Assembly: GCA_017854585.1 (NCBI GenBank)
Contig: JAFMHK010000024.1
Location: 1 to 53,491 of the forward strand
Direction of reading: 5' to 3'
DNA: 53,491 nt
From: Paracoccaceae bacterium
GTDB taxonomy: Bacteria > Pseudomonadota > Alphaproteobacteria > Rhodobacterales > Rhodobacteraceae
Below, piece by piece: positions 45,377 to 53,491 of this stretch. Every line of letters starts with the position of its first letter. The first letter of the stretch is position 1. Position numbers and translations under genes: made by a program. A model generated the notes under the pieces. That model saw nothing but the letters and a program-made list of their open reading frames with translations. It searched no databases and was not told the origin of the DNA.

Positions 45377-46264
45377 TCAGCTCAAGTCGGCGACGTTCGC
45401 CGCCTCGGCGAGAAGCGCGCGCAAGACCGGTGTATGCGGCTCCCGGTAGGGGGCGACCAAGCCCACGCTATGTACCACACCGCCCCCCGCGATCGGGATG
45501 ATCCGCAGCGGTTTGTCGCCCGCCAGAAACCGTGCCATGTCGGACGGCAACACCGTGACCCAGTCGCCGCCTTCCACGTGCGCCACGAGGACGACGGTGG
45601 AATTGCTTTCCACCTGCGCCTGCGGCTGCACGTTCACCGCCATGAAGCACTGGTTTATGATGCGCCTGTTCTGCATGTCGGGCGTCAGCAGGCACAGCCG
45701 TTGATCCGCCAGATCCGCCCAACCAACCATCTTGCGCCCGGCCAGCGGGTGGTCCCGATGGCACACCAGCGTATAGCGTTCGCGATAAAGCGGCGCCGTG
45801 GTGACGCGGCCCAGCGGTTCGTTATCCAGATAGGAAATCCCGGCCTCGATCTCCAGATTATCCAGCATCGACAGGATCTCGACCGAGGTCCGCGACAGCA
45901 CTTCGAAGCGGACGTTCGGGTGATGACCGGCGAAACGCGAGGTCAGTCTGGCGGCCCATGTGAGCGCCGTGGGGATCACCGCAAGCCGCACATGCCCGGT
46001 CAGGCCATGGCGCGCGTGGCGCATCTCCTCTCGGAAGGTGCGGGCATCGCTGACCAATTGCTTGGCCCAAACCAGCGCGCGCTGCCCCTCGGGCGTAAGC
46101 CCGCCATAGCGCGAACCGCGAAAAATCAGCTGCACGCCAAGATTTGCCTCCAACTGCTTGATCCCGGTGGACAGGGTTGGCTGCGTGATCCCAAGGGTTT
46201 CGGCGGCCCTGCCGAAGTGTTCTTCGGTGGCGACTGCGATGAACATTTCCAGCTTGCCGATCAT
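45377..46264 (-). CDS. LysR-type regulator of formate dehydrogenase (FdsR-like)
   Basis: 295 residues. The N-terminal winged helix-turn-helix reads AAETLGITQPTLSTGIKQLE, and the effector domain contains RIAVIPTAL-like (RLAVIPTALTWAARL) and LDNEPLGRVTTAPLYRERY. These resemble the FdsR/formate dehydrogenase-linked LysR proteins I recall. The ATG at 46264 gives the standard MIGKLEMFIAVATEEHFG start, although the open frame runs to 46348. It lies upstream of fdsG in the same direction, which is unusual because many LysR genes diverge from their target. Confidence 0.85.
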   Translation of the reverse strand: MIGKLEMFIAVATEEHFGRAAETLGITQPTLSTGIKQLEANLGVQLIFRGSRYGGLTPEGQRALVWAKQLVSDARTFREEMRHARHGLTGHVRLAVIPTALTWAARLTSRFAGHHPNVRFEVLSRTSVEILSMLDNLEIEAGISYLDNEPLGRVTTAPLYRERYTLVCHRDHPLAGRKMVGWADLADQRLCLLTPDMQNRRIINQCFMAVNVQPQAQVESNSTVVLVAHVEGGDWVTVLPSDMARFLAGDKPLRIIPIAGGGVVHSVGLVAPYREPHTPVLRALLAEAANVADLS

Positions 46265-46420
46265 GCGCAAAGAATTGCGATGAACGTGGCCAGTTTCAAT
46301 CGAAAAGACAAATGGCCCGACAATCAGTGCACCCTGCCATTGCAACATGGCCGCGCCCGAGGCTACCGTCAGCCCTCAGCAGTCATCAAAGCCGCATCAG
46401 GCCAGCGAAAGAATGTCAAA

Positions 46421-47374
46421 ATGACGCCGACGGGCAAGGAAATCGTTATCCGCCACGGGTCGCGCATGGCGAACCGCATGCTGCAATACCTTGTCGCCAA
46501 GCAATTGCAGCGCCAGTTCCCGGACTATGCGGTGGCAGGCTATGACATCCCGGAATGGGGGCTTGCGGGGGCCGCCCCCCTGCCCGGCAAACGGCAAATC
46601 CCCAAGATAGAGGTGCAGCGTTTTGACCACGGCCTTGTGACAGGCTTGATGGCGCAAGGCGCGCTTGACCGCCTGATGATCAAGAGCGTTTGCAGCAACT
46701 ACGCCGCCCTGCCCGATCGCGCCTTCGCCAATGCCTTGTTTGACGCCAGCCACATCGCGGCGCGCGACACCACGGACAGTGATCTCGTCATCCATGTCCG
46801 GCTGGGCGACACCTTGGTGCCCGGTCGCCACACGGATTACGGCCCGCTTCCGCTGGGCTTCTACGAACAGGTCATCGCGCGCACGGGGAAACGACCGGTG
46901 TTCATCGGCGAACTGGGCGATGATTGGTACAGCGCTGCCTTGCGCGACCGGTTCAAGGATGCGGTATTCCTTGAGGGCGGCACCGTCTTGCATGATTTCG
47001 AAACGATGCGCCGGGCGCGGCACCTTGTTCTGGCAACCAGCACCTTTTCGTGGATGGCGGCGTGGCTGTCAGAGGCGAAATCAATCCACTACCCCATGTC
47101 GGGCATCCTGAACCCCGAACAAGCCCCCGATATCGATCTTCTGCCGCTGGATGACCCGCGCTATCGCTATTACCGGTTCCCGGTCAGCAAATGGCATGCA
47201 TCGGACGATCAGATCAGACAGCTTCAGGCCCCATTCAAGGCCGGGCAACTGACCAAGGCGCAAGCTGTGGCGGTCCACGCGCGTGCGGCAAAGGCTTGGG
47301 CGCCCGATCTGGCCGCGTGGCGGGCGGCCTTCACCGAAAACGCCGCAACATATCGCGCGACCTTGGCCCGATAG
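46421..47374 (+). CDS. GT11-like glycosyltransferase
   Basis: 317 residues. HGSRMANRMLQYLVAKQLQR at about 10-30 resembles the GxxxGNQMFQY start of alpha-1,2-fucosyltransferases, and VIHVRLGD at about 125 matches their HxRxxD acceptor and GDP motif. The C-terminal half (LATSTFSWMAAWLSEAK) is also typical of that fold. It may transfer a fucose-like sugar in surface polysaccharide synthesis. The call is by motif only and the donor is unknown. It is divergent from the regulator gene, and no other polysaccharide gene is adjacent. Confidence 0.7.
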   Translation: MTPTGKEIVIRHGSRMANRMLQYLVAKQLQRQFPDYAVAGYDIPEWGLAGAAPLPGKRQIPKIEVQRFDHGLVTGLMAQGALDRLMIKSVCSNYAALPDRAFANALFDASHIAARDTTDSDLVIHVRLGDTLVPGRHTDYGPLPLGFYEQVIARTGKRPVFIGELGDDWYSAALRDRFKDAVFLEGGTVLHDFETMRRARHLVLATSTFSWMAAWLSEAKSIHYPMSGILNPEQAPDIDLLPLDDPRYRYYRFPVSKWHASDDQIRQLQAPFKAGQLTKAQAVAVHARAAKAWAPDLAAWRAAFTENAATYRATLAR

Positions 47375-47872
47375 CCTTTGGGCGCAGAACGCCCCAACTG
47401 TTTGACGCACGCCAGTGGGAACAGGTGTCTCGGCTCCTTCATCGCCGACGAAGCAAGGCGCGTTATCACCTGCGATGTTGCTGATGCTTGTTGCCGCGAC
47501 CGACAACTGGACAACCTCAGCAGGTTCCGCGTCCGAGATACGACCCGCCGCAGACCGGGCAATGCAGATACATGAACCGCAGAACGGCTTGGCAGCCAAT
47601 CAACGAACCGGGGGCTTGAGCGGCGGCTTGATCCAAGCCCTAAGACACTGCTATTAAAGACAATATGAAACAGTAACTGATATGACGCCCCCGATAATAC
47701 CCCTCATATGGGTTTGTCCTGCATTTCCCGAATAGTCCGGCAGTATTGTCGTCCTGAGCGTTAAAATTCCCACATGATTGATGGCATCACAGGCGATGAA
47801 GGGCGCACGCCTTCCTCATCCGACGAAATCCCATCGGATCACCCGAAAAGCGCGCGGTTCTTCAGACCTTGC
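47375..47872. other. About 500 bases without a supported gene
   Basis: Minus-strand frames over 47400-47600 contain cysteine pairs and a few residues that look faintly like a Rieske C-terminal segment, but no frame is intact and I do not call it. The part 47650-47720 is AT-rich. The plus-strand stop of the GT11-like gene and the minus-strand stop of proB lie at either end; I see no clear terminator. Confidence 0.35.
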
Positions 47873-49033
47873 TTATGCAGGAATAACGATTTTCTGGTCG
47901 TCTGAAGGCGCATCAAGCGGTAGATGGTTTTCTTCGAGAACGAGGATGTTTTCGACACCGATCACATCGGTTTTGGTCTTGTAACCAATTACATCTTCTA
48001 CGTTCATATCAAGGTGCCGTGCCATCAGCATCGTTTCTTCTGACGAAAAGTTAGTTAGGCCGCGCGCGACCTCGGTGCCATCCTCGTTGTAGACGTGCAG
48101 AACATCGCCTTTGCTGAAATCGCCCTGGATCGAGATCACATCATTTCGACCGATCCCGCAGTCACCTGCAGCGACGGCCTCGGCAACGGCATTTGACACA
48201 ACCAAAGTGCCCGATACCTGCAGCCTATTGCTCAGCCAGACCATCAATGGCGATGCCGTCTTTCCCGTCACAAGACAACGGGTAAAGCGCCGCTCGCCTT
48301 GAAGGACAGAGGAGATGGGGCGTTCAATGATGCCCGAGGCGATGATCGTCTCGACGCCGGCGTTCTGGGCCATGTTGGCCGCTTGCATCTTGGTCAACAT
48401 ACCGCCGCTTCCAAGGGCGCTGATGGCTGTCGTGGATTCCAAGTGTTCGCTGACGTCCTTGATTTCCGCAATGAACTGGGCATCCGGTTCTGACGGATCG
48501 CGGTCAAACAACCCTTCGACACTAGTCAGGATGATCAGGAGATCCGCGTCAACCATCTGGGCAACCTTGGCAGACAGGCGGTCGTTGTCACCGACACGCA
48601 GGTCGCGGGTCGCGACCGAGTCATTCTCGTTGATGATTGGCAAAATGTCGTTTTCGAACAACCGCAGCATGGTGTTCTTGATGTTCAAGAACCGGCGTCT
48701 GTCTTCCATGTCATCGACGGTGACAAGCATCTGGGCGACGCCCATATTATGCTCTGACGCGATCTGACGATAGGCATTCATCAAAAGTGGCTGGCCACAA
48801 GCGGCAGCCGCCTGCTTGTCCAGGATGCCTGCGTCTTCAGGGCGCTTTCCGACCATATTCAGACCCAAGGCAACCGATCCGGACGAAGTCAGAATGACGT
48901 CGTAACCCTCTCTTTTCAGTTGCGCCAAGTCGCTGAGAAGCCCGTTGATAAAGGCATAACGCAAGGTCAGGTTTTCATCGTGCGCCAGCAGACTTGATCC
49001 GATTTTGACGACGATCTTTTTCTTCTTTGGCAT
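47873..49033 (-). CDS. proB: Glutamate 5-kinase
   Basis: 386 residues: an amino-acid kinase domain (KIGSSLLAHD, LTSSGSVALGLNMVGK, NENDSVAT, DNDRLSAKVAQMVDADLLIILTSVEGLF, GSGGMLTKMQAA) and a C-terminal PUA domain. It phosphorylates glutamate in the first step of proline synthesis. GGAGG six bases upstream sets the ATG at 49033 (MPKKKKIVVKIG). It looks lower in GC and more Lys/Asn/Ile-rich than neighbouring genes, and the sequence differs from the usual GTPase-linked alphaproteobacterial proB. Divergent from proC. Confidence 0.92.
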   Translation of the reverse strand: MPKKKKIVVKIGSSLLAHDENLTLRYAFINGLLSDLAQLKREGYDVILTSSGSVALGLNMVGKRPEDAGILDKQAAAACGQPLLMNAYRQIASEHNMGVAQMLVTVDDMEDRRRFLNIKNTMLRLFENDILPIINENDSVATRDLRVGDNDRLSAKVAQMVDADLLIILTSVEGLFDRDPSEPDAQFIAEIKDVSEHLESTTAISALGSGGMLTKMQAANMAQNAGVETIIASGIIERPISSVLQGERRFTRCLVTGKTASPLMVWLSNRLQVSGTLVVSNAVAEAVAAGDCGIGRNDVISIQGDFSKGDVLHVYNEDGTEVARGLTNFSSEETMLMARHLDMNVEDVIGYKTKTDVIGVENILVLEENHLPLDAPSDDQKIVIPA

Positions 49034-49306
49034 GGATGCCTCCGGTAACATATTGTTTAAATGTGAAAAAATGCAATCAGTTTGCGCCGCACGACGCAGC
49101 CCTGTAGCACTGCATGTTCAATGATTCGCCGACGTATAACATGTACTGGCCCCCTGAACGCAAATAGGTCGCCGGTCGTAGCCACCGATCGGCAGACCGG
49201 TGCGTGTCGGGCGATAGACCATAAATGGCCGGGCTGCCGGGTGATGCAATGCTGCACTGCAGCGACGATGCAACACGTGCCGTTACGCATGTAAAGGAAG
49301 ACGAAA
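49034..49306. promoter_or_regulatory. Divergent promoter region of proB and proC-proA
   Basis: 273 bases between the starts of proB (minus) and proC (plus), with an AT-rich stretch near the proB side and AAAGGAAG at 49291-49298 as the proC ribosome site. Shared control of both arms, for example by osmotic stress, is possible but no operator is certain. Confidence 0.4.
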
Positions 49307-50086
49307 ATGGATATACTTTTGATTGGCTGCGGCAAGATGGGCGGCGCGATGCTGCGCCAGTGGACCAGTCATGGCGCGCACAGCTTCACGGTCGCGGATC
49401 CCGCTGCAACCGGCTTGCCGGACGGCGTGACGCATGTGTCAAAAGCGACAGACCTGCCGCCAAATACATTCGATGTGGTTTTGATCGCGATCAAACCGCA
49501 GATGATCGCTGATGTGCTGCCCGGCTATGCACATGCACTCAAAGACGGCGGTACGTTCGTTTCTATTGCAGCAGGGGCCAGCGTGGCGTCTATCGCGAAG
49601 GTCGTGGGCGACGCGGCCATTGTGCGTGTCATGCCGAACATGGGCGCGCTTGTCGGGATGGGTGTGTCGGGGCTTTACGCCAACGATCACTGCACGCCGC
49701 ATCAAACGCGCGACATCGTTGCGCTTATCGACCAGACGGGAACCTGCATTGCGTTGGACAGCGAAGACCGGATCGATCGCCTGACCGCCGTCAGTGGCAG
49801 CGGCCCCGGATATATCTTCGAGATACTGCGCAGCTACGTCGCCGCAGCAGAGGCGCTTGGCTTTGACCACGATACCGCCCGCAGACTGGTGTTCGATTCC
49901 GTAAGCGGCACGGTCGAAGCCGCGCGACAGTCCGACCAGTCGCTGGAGGAGCTACGCAATTCCGTAACCAGCAAGAACGGCACAACGCAGGCCGGTCTGA
50001 CAGAATTGATGCGCGACGGAGAGCTACACAAGCTGTTCATGAACACGCTGCGGGCGGCGTACGCCCGCGCGGTTGAACTGAGATAA
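49307..50086 (+). CDS. proC: Pyrroline-5-carboxylate reductase
   Basis: 259 residues. LLIGCGKMGGAMLRQW is the NAD(P)-binding Rossmann start, and SGSGPGYIFEILRSY and TSKNGTTQAGLTELMRDGELHKLF are signatures of ProC. It reduces pyrroline-5-carboxylate to proline, the last step. A strong ribosome site (AAAGGAAG) precedes it. It is followed by proA after 36 bases. Confidence 0.95.
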   Translation: MDILLIGCGKMGGAMLRQWTSHGAHSFTVADPAATGLPDGVTHVSKATDLPPNTFDVVLIAIKPQMIADVLPGYAHALKDGGTFVSIAAGASVASIAKVVGDAAIVRVMPNMGALVGMGVSGLYANDHCTPHQTRDIVALIDQTGTCIALDSEDRIDRLTAVSGSGPGYIFEILRSYVAAAEALGFDHDTARRLVFDSVSGTVEAARQSDQSLEELRNSVTSKNGTTQAGLTELMRDGELHKLFMNTLRAAYARAVELR

Positions 50087-50122
50087 GATGTGGCCGTTTG
50101 ACTGCCACAGGAAGGATACACG

Positions 50123-51403
50123 ATGTACGACATAAGCACTGACCCAACGGGGACTGACGTAACAAAAATCGTGGCCGATCTGGGCCGCCGTGCAAAGGCA
50201 GCTGCACGTGATCTGTCGATGGCTACGACAGATCAACGAAATCTGGCTCTGAGCGAAGCCGCCAATGCACTGCGTTGCAGGAGCGCGGATATTCTGGCAG
50301 CCAATGCCAAGGATATTGAGGGCATCAGCAACAGCGACAAAGACGCGGCTTTCATAGACAGGCTCATGCTGACCGAGGACCGTGTTGCGGGGATGGCGGA
50401 TGCGCTGGACGCGATTGCAGCGCAAGATGATCCTTTGGGTCGCACGCTTGCGACATTCAACCGTCCCAACGGGTTGAAGATCGACCGCATCAGCGTGCCG
50501 ATCGGCGTGATCGCCATGATCTATGAATCGCGGCCAAACGTAGGCTCTGACGCTGGTGCGCTTTGCATCAAATCGGGCAACGCGGTCATCCTGCGCGGCG
50601 GATCCGAAAGCCTGCATTCCTCGCGCGTGATCGTTGCCTGCCTCGCCCAAGGCCTCGCTGCGGCGGGCCTGCCTCAAGAGGCGGTGCAGTTGGTCGATAC
50701 GCGCGACCGCGAAGCGGTCAAGGCGCTGCTGCACAGCACGGACACGGTCGACCTTGTCATTCCGCGCGGCGGGCGAGGCCTTGTGTCGTTGGTGCAGCGC
50801 GAGGCGCGGGTGCCGACACTGCTACATCTGGATGGCAACAACCATACATACGTGCATGAAAGCGCCGATATCGACAAAGCCATCGGGATCGTCCGAAACG
50901 CAAAGATGCGCAGAACCGGCATCTGCGGTGCGACGGAATGTGTCGTCATCGATGCCAAGATCGCGGATCAGGTGCTGCCTCGGCTGGCTGACGCTTTGAT
51001 TGATTGCGAACTGCGTGGTGATGCACAGGCGCGGCGCATCCTCCCTGAAATGAAGGTCGCGACCGATGCCGACTGGAACACGGAATACCTGAGCAACATC
51101 ATGTCCGTTAAGGTTGTGGATGATCTGGATGCGGGCATCGCCTTCGTCCAGTCATATTCGTCCGGCCATACGGACGCTATCGTTGCAGAGGATGTCGACG
51201 CCGCGAAACGCTTTATGGCGGCAATCGACTCAGCAGTCGTGATGCACAACGCCTCAACGCAGTTTTCCGACGGTGGTGAGTTTGGAATGGGTGCTGAAAT
51301 CGGTATCGCGACGGGCAAGATGCACGCGCGTGGCCCCGTGGGTGCTGAGCAGCTGACGAGCTTCAAATACTTCGTCTACGGTGATGGGCAACAGAGGGAC
51401 TGA
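50123..51403 (+). CDS. proA: Glutamate-5-semialdehyde dehydrogenase
   Basis: 426 residues of the aldehyde dehydrogenase superfamily. [26 protein letters not shown] and the catalytic cysteine in [11 protein letters not shown] identify ProA. It reduces glutamyl 5-phosphate to the semialdehyde. It is 36 bases downstream of proC, so this divergent proB / proC-proA set contains the whole route from glutamate to proline. GAAGGATACACG upstream contains the ribosome site. Confidence 0.95.
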   Translation: MYDISTDPTGTDVTKIVADLGRRAKAAARDLSMATTDQRNLALSEAANALRCRSADILAANAKDIEGISNSDKDAAFIDRLMLTEDRVAGMADALDAIAAQDDPLGRTLATFNRPNGLKIDRISVPIGVIAMIYESRPNVGSDAGALCIKSGNAVILRGGSESLHSSRVIVACLAQGLAAAGLPQEAVQLVDTRDREAVKALLHSTDTVDLVIPRGGRGLVSLVQREARVPTLLHLDGNNHTYVHESADIDKAIGIVRNAKMRRTGICGATECVVIDAKIADQVLPRLADALIDCELRGDAQARRILPEMKVATDADWNTEYLSNIMSVKVVDDLDAGIAFVQSYSSGHTDAIVAEDVDAAKRFMAAIDSAVVMHNASTQFSDGGEFGMGAEIGIATGKMHARGPVGAEQLTSFKYFVYGDGQQRD

Positions 51404-51808
51404 TGCAAGAAACAGGCGAAACCTCCGGCGCTCATCTGCTTTTCCACCCGACTTGAACCAAGGCTTGGTGCATTGCGACGATGAAATCAGGAGGTCGCGC
51501 TAATCGCCCGGCACCGGATATCGACGTGTTTCCACCCGACATTGACCTTCAACCGGGAGCGCGCCGCGGGGCCGCGCTCCCCAAGCTGATTGCCTTCGGG
51601 GGGCTGACAACTTTACGCCTGAACCTTTCGTTCGCCACGCTGGGTTTGATGATCAGCAGAGCATCGCGGCACCCGCGCGGCGATCGAAAGTGGGGCAATA
51701 GGCTTTTATTGGATGCGGCAAGCCCTAAAGGTACCGCCCGCCTGACATTGCCAAGGCGTCAGAGCGCTTGCCTTGCTGTGAGCCCTTCAGTTTTCTGGCC
51801 GCCGATCA
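51404..51808. other. Non-coding spacer with one strong hairpin
   Basis: About 400 bases with no supported gene. GGGAGCGCG (51555-51563) pairs perfectly with CGCGCTCCC (51573-51581) over a 9-base GC-rich loop; there is no T run beside it. A plus-strand frame from 51481 overlaps the gene on the other strand and has no protein character. Confidence 0.45.
51555..51581. repeat. 9-bp inverted repeat downstream of proA
   Basis: Perfect 9-base arms with a 9-base loop, 150 bases after the proA stop. It could be a weak terminator or a protein-binding palindrome; position alone cannot decide. It has no adjoining U tract. Confidence 0.4.
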
Positions 51809-52204
51809 TCAGTAGCGCGGTTGGGCGTATGTCTGCGTGGTCCATGTGGTTTCGCGGCAATAGTTCAAACGCATCGTGTAGCTGCGCTGGAATCCGTTGG
51901 GGTCAAACGTCAACTGCACATTGCCCCAGTTCAACGATGACCAACCATCAGGAGCGGTGACGGTCTGGGGACAACTACCGGGGCCATTGTCAATCCAATA
52001 CCCGCTGTATGTCCCGGAATTCTGATAATACTGCCCGCCAAGCCCTTCAATGTAGATGCGAAAGCCATCGCCCACGGAAAAGATCGCGGTCGAACCGACG
52101 TCAGCGAGATAGGTGATCTCACCAAGACTGGAATTCCAGACTTCGTCGGCAAGGGCGATTGTCGGCATAGCGGCCAAGCAGAGTGCGGCGAGGGAGACCT
52201 TCAT
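51809..52204 (-). CDS. Small secreted protein, paralogue of the one at 2270-2665
   Basis: 131 residues, the same length as its paralogue. Signal peptide to about residue 19 (TIALA). Matching parts include SSLNWGN (SSNNWGN in the other copy), VQLTFD (LQLTFD), GTYSGYW (GTYNGYW) and two cysteines at C78 and C116. AAGGAACC lies just before the ATG and resembles the other copy's ribosome site. It is on the opposite strand, 49 kb away. Function unknown. Confidence 0.85.
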   Translation of the reverse strand: MKVSLAALCLAAMPTIALADEVWNSSLGEITYLADVGSTAIFSVGDGFRIYIEGLGGQYYQNSGTYSGYWIDNGPGSCPQTVTAPDGWSSLNWGNVQLTFDPNGFQRSYTMRLNYCRETTWTTQTYAQPRY

Positions 52205-52595
52205 TAGGGGTTCCTTGATCTGTTTCGGTGGTCCTAAGACTCATTTAAGAAATAGGCCGACATGCCCCACGTGGCCTACCGTTTGACTGAAGTAATAACT
52301 GAATTTCGCCAGATTCTGTAGCCAGATCAAGCGGTTTGCCTTCCCAGCCTCGGATACGGTCGTCAGAGCGCTCGCTTGTGGGAGGGGCGGACCACGACCG
52401 CGCGCCGACGTTTCATCCAAGTAAATGCCGTACGATCCACGAATGGCCGCTCCGACGAGCTACACCGCAGCATCGTGTCAGCGGGTGATTGACCGCTTTC
52501 GGTCGTCCTTATCACTTTCCGCCTATCGTGCAGTGCCCAAGGGGATTGGGAATGGGGCCATGGCGAATGGCCCCCTCGGGGGGGTGGTCTTGGCG
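52205..52595. other. Right flank, non-coding, with motifs shared with the left flank
   Basis: No supported gene. GAATGGCCGCT at about 52440-52450 and ATTGACCGCTTTC at 52488-52500 repeat motifs found at the left end (near 225 and 87). The stretch nearest 52205 should carry the promoter of the minus-strand secreted protein gene. Confidence 0.45.
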
Positions 52596-52796
52596 CTATC
52601 GGTGCCGGCTGCCTGAGGAAACCGGCTCCGTCTGGGCACTCAAGAAATACAGCGCAAAGGGGCCTTCACCGGGATCCATACGCGCAGCGGAAAGCTCCCG
52701 CGCCCCGCAGGTCGCACTGGTGGCAGCGAGGCCGATCATGATTGTCGCCGCCGAAAGAGAAGCCGCGAGGGTGGCAAGTCTCAAGAGATACCTCAT
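52596..52796 (-). CDS. Possible small secreted protein
   Basis: 66-residue frame with a convincing signal peptide (MRYLLRLATLAASLSAATIM, cleavage near ATSA) and a short hydrophilic tail with one cysteine. An in-frame ATG 21 bases upstream is possible. There is no obvious ribosome site, so the frame may be chance. No family recognised. Confidence 0.35.
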   Translation of the reverse strand: MRYLLRLATLAASLSAATIMIGLAATSATCGARELSAARMDPGEGPFALYFLSAQTEPVSSGSRHR

Positions 52797-53324
52797 CGCG
52801 TCATTGCCGAGCGGCATTCAGATCTTTTTGGATATGTGGTTTCCGCGAACATGCGGTGCCACGGAAAGTGTCATGGTGCAACTTTATGTCGTCTCGGCGC
52901 GACAAAAAGACAGGGCGGCTCGGTTGCAGAGTTTCTGGGCGCCCTGAAGTCGAGCTTGTCGCGACGATCCGCACTGTGGGCAACCCAATCCCAAGCCCAA
53001 GGCCATCGGCCCGCCAAGCGGCGCACCGCCCTGCCCTCGCCGCCACGTGCCTCATCAAAACTACGCGCGCCCAAAGTTCATGCGCGCCCACGCTTACCCA
53101 AAGCGTCTATGCCGCGCGATCACAAGTGGGCACCCCCCGCCGAAATCTGGGGGCGGAACGTGATCGTCAGCAGCGCAGACTTCTTGATTCGCTGAAGGTC
53201 CCGGCAACGCCCTGAGATGTACGACATTGACATGGCGCGTAATAAAGTTCATAATGACACTTTATCAAGTGGCCGACTCAGGCGCAAAGTCTCAGATTTA
53301 GTTGCTTAATAACAAGGGTTTAAA
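52797..53324. other. Non-coding region that becomes AT-rich toward the right end
   Basis: Overlapping short frames on both strands up to about 53215 look like shadows. From 53220 on the base composition shifts to AT-rich, unlike the rest of the window, and includes an inverted repeat at 53242-53265. This suggests the edge of an acquired segment. Confidence 0.4.
53242..53265 (+). promoter_or_regulatory. Candidate operator before the last gene
   Basis: ATAAAGT (53242-53248) and ACTTTAT (53259-53265) form an inverted repeat with a 10-base AT-rich spacer, about 60 bases before the start at 53325. The spacing of about 1.6 helical turns suits a dimeric helix-turn-helix repressor. Confidence 0.35.
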
Positions 53325-53491
53325 ATGCAAGTCCGGCAAGCCATCACGCGATGTTTTGCTGACATGCCCCTTCAAAAACTCTCATTTAAAGAAATTTGTG
53401 CCGCTTTGGGTCCACAGATAGGATGCCACGTTGATAACGTATCTGGTAGACGACATGAACTTTGCCTTGAAACGCCTCGCGGACCTGCGAA
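53325..53491 (+). CDS. Truncated unknown gene at the window end
   Basis: The first 55 codons of a gene cut by the window edge. It begins MQVRQAITRCFADMPLQK and contains LSFKEICAALG. AAGGG lies at 53314-53318 with good spacing. The DNA is clearly AT-richer than its surroundings. No family can be assigned from this fragment; a small helical DNA-associated or mobile-element protein is possible. Confidence 0.4.
   Translation, partial: MQVRQAITRCFADMPLQKLSFKEICAALGPQIGCHVDNVSGRRHELCLETPRGPA

Noticed and set aside
47400..47600. Faint Rieske-like segment on the minus strand
   Set aside because: Only a few residues agree, split across two frames with stops; too weak to call even a pseudogene.
1..53491. 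tRNA or rRNA genes
   Set aside because: I scanned for typical tRNA arms and CCA ends and for rRNA sequence and saw none; a covariance-model scan was not possible.

Overview
The window looks like a GC-rich alphaproteobacterial chromosome segment, most likely from the order Rhodobacterales (Roseobacter-type). The reasons are the block pepA-holC / lptF-lptG-lptD-surA-pdxA-ksgA, an NAD-linked formate dehydrogenase operon (fdsG-fdsB-fdsA-fdhD-fdsD) with an FdsR-like LysR regulator, a DUF4167 protein, prfA-prmC, and GC-rich intergenic palindromes that I recall as common in that group. This is judgement from protein sequence alone; no search was run.

Layout. 1-4256 is an accessory, poorly coding flank. 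It holds three small secreted proteins, one of which resembles a VHL beta domain, and remnants of IS1380-type transposases, one of them joined to half of a DUF1330 gene. 4257-13186 is a polysaccharide locus: a UDP-glucuronate decarboxylase-like epimerase, a GalE-like epimerase, a membrane GT2 synthase, a secreted GH26-like protein, a small secreted protein, a secreted GH128-like protein, and convergent to these a membrane sulfatase/LtaS-like enzyme with a C-terminal carbohydrate-binding-like domain. 13561-16961 is a tightly overlapping operon for a cyclic ureide or related compound (hydantoinase, VOC protein, hydantoin racemase, an atypical DapA-family aldolase), followed by a 2-oxoglutarate/Fe(II)-type oxygenase.

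18444-37239 is mostly core genome: a TfoX C-terminal-like protein, ndk, an ABC-F ATPase, marC, a retropepsin-like protease, holC, pepA, the LPS-export/outer-membrane operon, a DUF4167 protein, prmC-prfA, a DUF1499 protein, a hexapeptide acetyltransferase and a cold-shock gene. 37377-46264 is metabolic: a sugar-acid dehydratase of the IlvD/Edd family and the formate dehydrogenase operon with its regulator. 46421-47374 is a GT11-like glycosyltransferase. 47873-51403 is a divergent proline-biosynthesis set (proB versus proC-proA). 51404-53491 is a second accessory flank. It carries a close paralogue of the secreted protein at 2270-2665 in opposite orientation and short motifs also present in the left flank, and it ends in an AT-richer segment with a truncated unknown gene.

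The strongest candidates for something undescribed are the polysaccharide locus and the ureide operon with its active-site-substituted aldolase. Most of the rest is conserved housekeeping.
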